Origin: Haliclona indistincta
Taxonomy: Eukaryota > Porifera > Demospongiae > Haplosclerida > Chalinidae
Reading direction: 5' to 3'
DNA length: 64,000 bases
Assembly (NCBI GenBank): GCA_964017065.1
Contig: OZ024787.1
Coordinates: 7,859,899 to 7,923,898, forward strand
Shown piece after piece: positions 56,893-64,000 of this stretch. The notes beneath the pieces were generated by a model. The model did not search any database. It worked only from the letters and a program-made list of their open reading frames with translations, and had not been told where the DNA came from. Made by a program: the position numbers and the translations under genes. Each line of letters starts with the position of its first letter. Positions within the stretch are counted from its first letter, which is position 1.

Positions 56893-59800
56893 TTAAGTAT
56901 CAAACAGTAGTGGTTCCCTTGCTAACAGCACAGGAGAGGAAGACTCGAAATCTTCATGAGCATGAGGAAACTCCAGTACAAACTGATGCTCTCCTCTATG
57001 TGAGCCATACACTATTGATGGTGGGGATCCTGAACGAGGTCTTTCCTCTTCATCATCTTCATCTGCAACCTGCTGGGGCAATTGTATATACTCTGGTCGG
57101 TCTTTAAATCCTAGCCTTCTCTTCAGCCTTGTAAGATCAAAGTTCTGCCAGAAGTGCACTACCATGGTAACAAGACAGACAACTAGTGACAGGCAAACAG
57201 ACACAATCGTTGCTATTTGATAATCTAACTGAAGAAAGACTAAGAATAAACTAACAATGCTTAAAAGAATTATGTTGAGAAGAAAAAATGCCTCAAGGGC
57301 AGTAAGATATTTTTCTTTGTACACACTGTCTGTCAAAGACCACAGAACAAGAATACCAGCAACAATGGCAGTGATAGAAGCACTGAAAATAGGTGAATTA
57401 AAGGACGATCCCACAATGACAATCAGTCGCACCATCAGAGTCACTCCTGTCCAGAATCGATACTTGTCTTTGTAAGGTCCTCCATAAGCATCCAACAGTG
57501 GCTTGAACTTTACCACAGGATTCCACCTATGCTGTGGGATACACTTGTCACTGTATCTCTCTAGCAGAGGAGCACACAACACTAAGACAGGATAAGCTAG
57601 TCCAATGAACAAGACACAACAGGAGAAGACTACCAGAATAAGGTGTTTACCACTGCCATACTCTATGTTCCCATCTACACTCCACACTGTCAATATACTG
57701 TCATTGCATGGCAGTCGAGACATGGAAAGAGCATTAGTGACTGTGAGTAGGATTTTAGTGTATGGAATAAAGACCAATGTACGTAGCTAGAGCTGGGACA
57801 GTATGAGAACCACACAACCTGCAAAGCCACACAGAGTAGCGACAACCCACAATAATACCGCCCATGAGCAAGAACAGATAAGCAGGAAAGACAAACTGTA
57901 GCCAAGTGTTCCAGTATCCATTCAGTCCATTAAACAAGCACACTTCAATACCCAGGTCAAGATTCAGCCATGAGATAAACTGACTTACTAGTGGAACACT
58001 ACCATTTGGGAAGAAGAAAGCTTCATTGATCTTCACCATATTCGCGTATATCAGTAGTCCATTGATAGTTCCGACAGAGACACTCAAGTTGAGGAACATC
58101 AACACAGCCACTAACACCAAGCCAGCGAGGGCAAACACTGGCAAGAAGAAAAGGTACCAATTTGAGCAGCTACCACAGCGGTTGGATCCCAGCATAATAC
58201 TAAGGTGAGACTGGCATTGTCCACAGATTATACCTGTTCTATTGACCAAACACTGACGATCAGGTGCCATGATGTCAAATGAGACATTGGATCGATTGCA
58301 GTAGTCAAAAGGACAATTAGTACTTGTTACACACTGAGTGTTGTTGATGTAGGCAAACCAACTGTTACCTGATCTCAGAAAGTTAAAAGGCTTGACAGAC
58401 AACTGACATTGGACACTATTCAACAATTGGCTACATTGACACTTTCCTAAGATCTTAGTAAACCCAATTGGACACTCTAATATGTCCACTCCAATAGACA
58501 CACCTAGTCCTTGTTCTACATTCTTCACTCTGATATCAACCAGTGCTGTTGTTGAGGATGTGTTCTGCAGGAGAATGTGGAGTTGGAAACAGTTGGTGGT
58601 CTGATTCTGTCCATAGTATCGAACTATTGTCGCATGTTGAGCACTGACCTGCACATCACCAGGACTTGTACCACCATAGTATCCTACTGTGGCTATTGAC
58701 GTGCTGATCTCTAGTCCTGGATATGTTTGTATGTGATGGGTCCTATCAGAGCAGTCTGGTAAGTTAGTGATGGTGTTACAGAAGCATATCATGACGGGGT
58801 CAGAGGACATGGAGGAGAGTCTGTCAGTGTTACTGAAATGAAGATGTTCCATGAGAGGAGAGTCTAAGTACCATGAGGTCTCATTAGGTTGTCCTCTATG
58901 ATATACATTTGAAAGGGAAAAACAGCCCATCAGTATAGCGCCATACATATCACTTCCTCCTGTATGTGCTCTGTTTCCCGAGAAGATCATTGAACTAGAT
59001 TTACTGTTAAGAACCAATGTACATAATATTTCTGGTCTTTTTATTGTGACGAACAGTTGCTTTACTAATATTGCTCCGCCATGTCCATCAGCAGTGTTGT
59101 TGTACAACATCAACACACCAGTGACCATAATTTGATTTGAAGTTTGAATTTTAATACCAGCTCCCTCTGTGTTGCTGTTGTTTTGTATCACATTGTGACC
59201 ATTGAAGTGTAGTAGACCGTGAATAATAGTGATTCCAGTCATGTTGTTGTATGATATTATGGTTGAGTCTAAAATAGATGTATCGCTATCAATTACAATG
59301 ACTGAGGTATCTCCTGTGTTGTTTGAGAAGATACTGTTTGCAATCACAATTTGGGTATTTTTCACATATAAAATTACTCCCGTACCATGATTTTCTTCAA
59401 ACTGACAATCCGTGATTAACATACTAAGTCTTGTACCATGAACTAAGGTACCATACATGTACAATCCTTCGAAATGTTGTTTACTGATTCTCACTTTGGT
59501 CTTCATGAATTGTGTATTAAGACAACAACCAGTAATGCTCACACCAGTGTTTGAAGGTGTCTCTGTGTGTATAATACTTGAGTTGATAAAAGAAAATGTC
59601 GAAAATATATATTCGACATTTGTGGTCATCTGATCATATTGTATCTCACTAGTATCTGGACCATTATTTTCTTCGAAGTGCGTGTTTTCAACTCTGATGC
59701 TTGATTCAGTGTCAACAATGAAGTACATTCCACCAGCACAAACAGAAGCGTTTCCATGGGATATAAGGCAGTTGTTGATAATAATTTCCACTTTGCCTGA

Positions 59801-60631
59801 ACCAAGTAATTGTGCTCCTAAGTTTCCTCCATTGATTGCTCTGTTTTGTGACAATATCAAATTGCTCAGGTTTACTGTTGCTGAACCAAATCCAAAATAT
59901 GTCTGTAAAGATATCCCTCCTCCTATTAAAGGGTCAGCCTGAGGGGGATAGACAGTACTACCACCACACTTAGTAATGTTGGAGTATGATAGCTCTAGTG
60001 TGTAGCCTGTGTTGCTGTTCTGCTGTTTATATTCAATGCTTACTCCACTTGCACCACGATATCTCATTTTAGTATGATAGTAGGAGCAGTTGGTGATTAC
60101 AACATTTTCACTGTTGCGAACAAATAGTCCACATTCTGTCATGTGTTGTATTGAGTTCTTGAGAAAGAGTAAACTTTGAACACTAACAAATTTAAACACT
60201 GCAGCATATTCTCTTCCACAGTTGACTACTGTAAGACCTTCAACAGTGATATTATGAGAGGTAGCAAAATAGAATCCTCCTCTCCCTCTGGTGCAGTTGA
60301 TAATGACAGTAGACTGCATCACAGTCGCCTCAGCTCCTGCTACCGGCCACTGACCTTGTCCTTTGACAGTCAGGTTGTGTGCATTCATGACTAGTACAAT
60401 CACATCTCTGTCAAAGCTATGTTCTCCTTCCAAGAAGATAATGGTGGTATCAGATGTGAAGTAGTGGTCAGGCTGGGAGATGTAGTAGGAGAGGTTGTGA
60501 CATATCTGGTGTGGAGGACATGACTGCTCATGACTAGCTGCATTATCAGCTGTGACATAGTAGACATCAGTGGTTGAGAAGGCAGTGAGAGGTACAGCCA
60601 ACAACAGCAGCAACACTAGTAACACAGCCAT
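56893..60631 (-). pseudogene. Copy G: near-identical duplicate of B with a 4-bp frameshift
   Basis: It starts at the ATG at 60631 and follows copy B almost residue for residue through the signal peptide, ectodomain and Cys-rich module. Near 57780 the sequence reads ATGTACGTAGCTAG where B reads ATGTAGCTAG, a 4-bp gain. The frame shifts after CGSHTVPALAT and ends at 57755. The correct frame resumes from about 57777 to the usual LLAREPLLFDT end at 56893. The predicted product would lose the last five or so membrane segments and the tail. Because the rest is so well preserved, the lesion is recent. It is not in a homopolymer, so an assembly error is less likely than for copy C. Confidence 0.88.
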
Positions 60632-60688
60632 CGACTGGATCTTGTTGCAAGACCAAAACAGTTTAACTTGAGAGAATTTTTGTAACAG

Positions 60689-60731
60689 AATGACTGAATA
60701 CAGTACTGAGGCAGTACTGTATTCAGTCATT
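60689..60731. repeat. Perfect palindrome upstream of copy G
   Basis: Same 20-bp arms and AGG loop as at 11920-11962 in front of copy B. The candidate TATA-like CATAAAAGG is at 60737-60745 on the minus strand. Confidence 0.85.
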
Positions 60732-60825
60732 TAGATCCTTTTATGTACTACCAACGTCATGTATGGATATGCACGTGCAGTTAGCTACAACTTAGATTGT
60801 CCTTATTAGTCATTTTACGTAAACT

Positions 60826-60995
60826 ATACTAGGTTACCTCACCTAGGTCATAGGTAACCTCATAGGTAACCTCACCTAGGTCATAGGTAACCTCACCTAG
60901 GTCATAGGTAACCTCACCTAGGTCATAGGTAACCTCACCTAGGTCATAGGTAACCTCACCTAGGTTATACTAGGTGAGGTTACCTATGATTGAAT
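60826..60995. repeat. 21-bp satellite block (expanded version)
   Basis: Several additional units of AGGTCATAGGTAACCTCACCT compared with 12045-12140, with the same inverted closing unit. Confidence 0.8.
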
Positions 60996-61173
60996 ACATT
61001 GTGAAATACTCAAAGTTTGTTTTGAGCAATCAGATAACAGAATTTTAGAGATGTAGTGATGATGATTTATCTCTAATAAATGTATATCATCTGTCAGTTG
61101 TGATATAATTTATGTCAACAATGTCTAAGTAAACCATGATAATAGCCTAACGATTATTATGACTGAGTACCGC

Positions 61174-62039
61174 TGTAACGGAGATATGTGTTCCCCCTGA
61201 TGAACTACATGTAGCAGTGATATCTGTTCCCCCTCACGCGGATATGTGTTTCCCCGATGATATGTGTTTCCCACTCGCTCGCGTGCATATTCATTCGTGA
61301 GTACTAGCTCATCGTAGACTACACACAGGAGAGACTTTGATTGCACGGCGAATGACCGCTCTAAACTATAGTATAGTGATCTAGAGCATTTTGGCTTTCA
61401 ATGGTAGCTTTTTGATGCCCTCTGACAGTGTCTCACTTGCACCAGTGACTGCTGATCGATCTTGTGCATGTATTACCTCAATTAGTTTATTAATGCATGC
61501 AGAGCGGCTGTTTCAAGCAGTGTAGATATCTCTAATCATGGAGGTGTATGCTCTGATGATCAAGGTAATCATTGCCTATTAAAAATATAGTCATAATAAA
61601 TTCAGTTAAAGTTTTAAAATAAACATAGCTATAATGCAATTCTTATTTCGTTGCAGAGAATGTCTCTTGCAGTAGTAGAAGCAGTAGCAAATGTGCTGAC
61701 AACTGACGTCACCCTTGCGTATTTGCAGAGTTGACAAGTACATTGTAGTCATGTGTAGATTGATCTCATCTGGCTATAAGATTTATTATTCAGACTAGGT
61801 ATACTTGCAATTCCTCAGTGCAATGGCCATATCGATGGAGGAAGAGAACTACACTCGTCCTGATAAAATAGCATACCATATTGTTGTGAGACGAGCAATT
61901 CGCGCGCGTGTGCTAATTTGCTGGGAACAGATAACACTGCGTTTTAATTCATCAGGGGGAACACATATCTCCGAGGGCGTGGCAGGAGATACCTGTTCGG
62001 GGGAACAGAAAATCAGGGGGAACACATATCTCCGTTACA
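61174..62039. mobile_element. 866-bp DNA transposon-like element with perfect TIRs
   Basis: The ends are TGTAACGGAGATATGTGTTC... and its exact complement, over about 27 bp. CCGC is duplicated on both sides (61170-61173 and 62040-62043), and the empty site is visible in the first duplicated block near 12330 (GTACCGCCTGTAGG). Sub-terminal repeats of GATATGTGTTTCCC occur near the left end. Short frames inside have no transposase signature, so it appears non-autonomous. Confidence 0.9.
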
Positions 62040-62245
62040 CCGCCTGTAGGTACTCCCCTCCATCCTGACCAGTCAAATAGTGGGTTATGGTTTGTCTTGT
62101 AGGCCAGACATTCTTGGGTTTTCACCACGGAACGTCTGGTTCACGGATCTATGGCAGGCTCAGGGGTGTTAACAAGGGTGCTTTCAGTTGAGCACCTCCC
62201 TAAGAACGAGAGTTTTATTTTTTAATAATGCTTGCCATAATTATT

Positions 62246-62900
62246 AGGGAGGCACGGTAGTGACTCCCTATGTAGGGATGAACGGGAAAACAAGATGGCG
62301 GCTACACACAATGTATTAGCGTTCAAACGCTGATATTTCGCCTGGTGATGAATTTTATACGTCCAAAAACACCTAGATCTGCTCTCTGGCGTTGCCCCAT
62401 CTTACAGTAGCAAGGAGATTGCTCGAAATTGTTACTAAAGTGACGAACCTGAAAACGGTGAAAATCGAGTTTCGTCATCTTCGTTTTCTTCTTTCTTCTT
62501 TCTTCCACTCGCCTAGCACCTTTATGTGAGCAGTGCCGAGACCAAAACACCCACGAACAGTCGTGAAATTCTCCTGGCATGTGCCTTTTGAACTTAGATT
62601 TTAGCGAAACGACGATATAAATTTGACGAGCTCACGATGACGAACGGTTGTCAGCTGAGTGTTTGACGCCATTATTGTGATTACGTAATGCGCACGTGAC
62701 CAAACTCACATGTAGAGTATCACCGTATGGAGAGCACATATTGGCGTCTGGAGTCTTCGAAGAACAACTCACCGAGTAAGCACGTGTATAGTACATGTGT
62801 ATCTAACTATCACCGTTCTGCTGCTTGCCAGATAGTATCACAGCCATACAAATATTTATAAATAAAAGTGGGCGGGGCTCGTATGCTGTGCAATCCAGGC
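62246..62900. mobile_element. Y4: Y repeat
   Basis: Begins AGGGAGGCACGGTAGTGACTCC after ATTATT, with AAGATGGCGGC at 62292-62302. It has the shared 85-codon minus-strand frame (62323-62580) and ends in the GTGGGCGGGG region. The block-1 counterpart (about 12510) lacks it. Confidence 0.7.
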
Positions 62901-63090
62901 TCTAATATCTATGAATCCAGGCTGCAGCATGCATGAATGCATGAGCTAGTTTCAGTATTTAGGAGCTAAAAATTAAAAAGCAATAATTATCAACAAAAGC
63001 AAACAATTGTGGAAACAAATAGATACATTTTCTTGCCGAATTCGAACAGCACCAAAAATTTGAAACTCACTGAAGAAGAAAAAGGACACA

Positions 63091-63457
63091 AACAAGAAAA
63101 TAAAAAGATTTCTAACGAAATCAAAAGGATGTAGGGATAAAGAAATCTGCTACTGGTCCACAATGTAAACCAACAAGGAGCAAGCATGGAATGGTAACAC
63201 GATTGACTTGCTAACAGACCATAGATCCCTACATCAGTGGCTGTACATAAGAGTTTGACTATACAATATTTTGTCACAAGCTAAATTAATTCAATGTATG
63301 TTAGGTGTCAGTCAATAGCAACTAGCAGAACTGCTGTAGTCAGCCACTGATGTAGGGACCTATGGTCTGTTAGCAAGTCAATCGTGTTACCATTCCATGC
63401 TTGCTCCTTGTTGGTTTACATTGTGGACCAGTAGCAGATTTCTTTATCCCTACATCT
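63091..63457. mobile_element. M1 inverted-repeat element adjoining Y4
   Basis: Two M1 arms in opposite orientation (GATTTCTAACGAAATC...CTACATCAGTGG and the complement). The Y-then-M1 order also occurs at 52.0-53.2 kb, suggesting one composite element. Confidence 0.7.
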
Positions 63458-64000
63458 GTAGCCTTGTAAAATAAATATTTTGGGCGTGGTCAATAAATAA
63501 CGGGTGTGCACCCTCCTGCTCCAAATCCTGGAAACACGTACCACTGAATGACTAGTAATGTGGGTGCAAGGGATGAAACAAAATATATCCACATGTGCAT
63601 GGTGCTGCAATGCTACCAGTATGCTACAAGTATTAGTTAAAGTAGTGTTGGAGTGGTGTATGAAAGATAAAGCATTAGATCAAATCCAGAGTACTTTGTC
63701 AGTGGCTGCTGAACTGGCTTAATTGTAGGCTATTGACTGAGAGCATGCATGAAGTCTTATACAGCTACTGATGTACGGATGCATGGTCTACCACCCAGTC
63801 AATAGTCTTGTGTTACCATTCTGTGTTACCTCCTTGTTAGTTTACATTGTGAGCCAGTGGCATTGTTAATCTAACATCCCTACATCCGTTCAATTTCGTT
63901 TTAATTTTCTTTTTGTATCCTTTTTCTCTTCAGCACATTTTTGGAGCATTTTGCATATTTATTTTATTTACTGTATAACTCAGAGTACAAACCATTATGT
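63458..64000. repeat. 5' module of the next array gene, running off the window
   Basis: Collinear with 12610-13170: GTAGCCTTGTAAAATAAATA, GTGGGTGCAAGGGATG, then a solo M1 arm. The next gene in the array probably ends just beyond the window, as copy C does after 13170. Confidence 0.6.

Noticed and set aside
60826..60995. CRISPR-like regular repeat
   Set aside because: The units are directly adjacent with no unique spacers, in a eukaryotic context. This is a satellite.

Overview
This is eukaryotic, almost certainly animal, DNA. Its AT-rich coding genes are mostly intronless. The two spliced genes have very short GT-AG introns (about 44-56 bp), and there is a dense load of MITE-like inverted repeats, DNA transposons and non-LTR retrotransposon debris. 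The protein family and gene style resemble demosponge genomes (Amphimedon-like). That assignment is recognition from memory, not a search result.

The backbone is a tandem array, entirely on the minus strand, of one family of large (about 1,240-1,260 aa) single-exon genes. Each encodes a signal peptide, a long right-handed beta-helix-like ectodomain, a Cys-rich module, about eight or nine membrane segments and an 80-residue cytosolic tail. Eight copies are visible. B (8134-11862), D (33760-37524), E (40327-44106) and F (46847-50611) are open. A (246-3992) has one in-frame TGA. C (13199-19800) has a frameshift and a 2.8 kb insertion. H (about 22160-26145) is a C-terminal remnant split by a 3.15 kb insertion. 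G (56893-60631) is a near-identical copy of B broken by 4 bp. Most copies have a TATA box 52-58 bp upstream of the signal-peptide ATG.

A second gene type lies between family members: a spliced single-pass membrane protein with a mucin-like stalk. P2 (51623-54710) is intact with four exons. P1 (5151-5935) is a deleted, frameshifted copy. In transcription order the blocks B-P1-A and G-P2-F match each other, so about 4.7-13.2 kb and 51.2-64 kb are a segmental duplication, later expanded by insertions.

The region from 16.7 to 33.6 kb is a graveyard of insertions. It holds a composite element with a 0.92 kb perfect GAAA array inside gene C and a retrotransposon fragment patched into C's 5' leader. 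A foreign 13-exon gene (W) with its own nested transposon sits inside H. A 7.3 kb nested insertion, including a 5 kb island of different composition, splits the 3' flank of gene D. Further insertions lie at 38.4-40.2, 44.8-46.7, 52.0-53.2, 61.2-62.0 and 62.2-63.5 kb.

The array looks like an expanding and decaying family of cell-surface receptors whose membrane half is nearly constant while the ectodomain varies. A role in recognition or adhesion is an inference. No known function can be read from the sequence.
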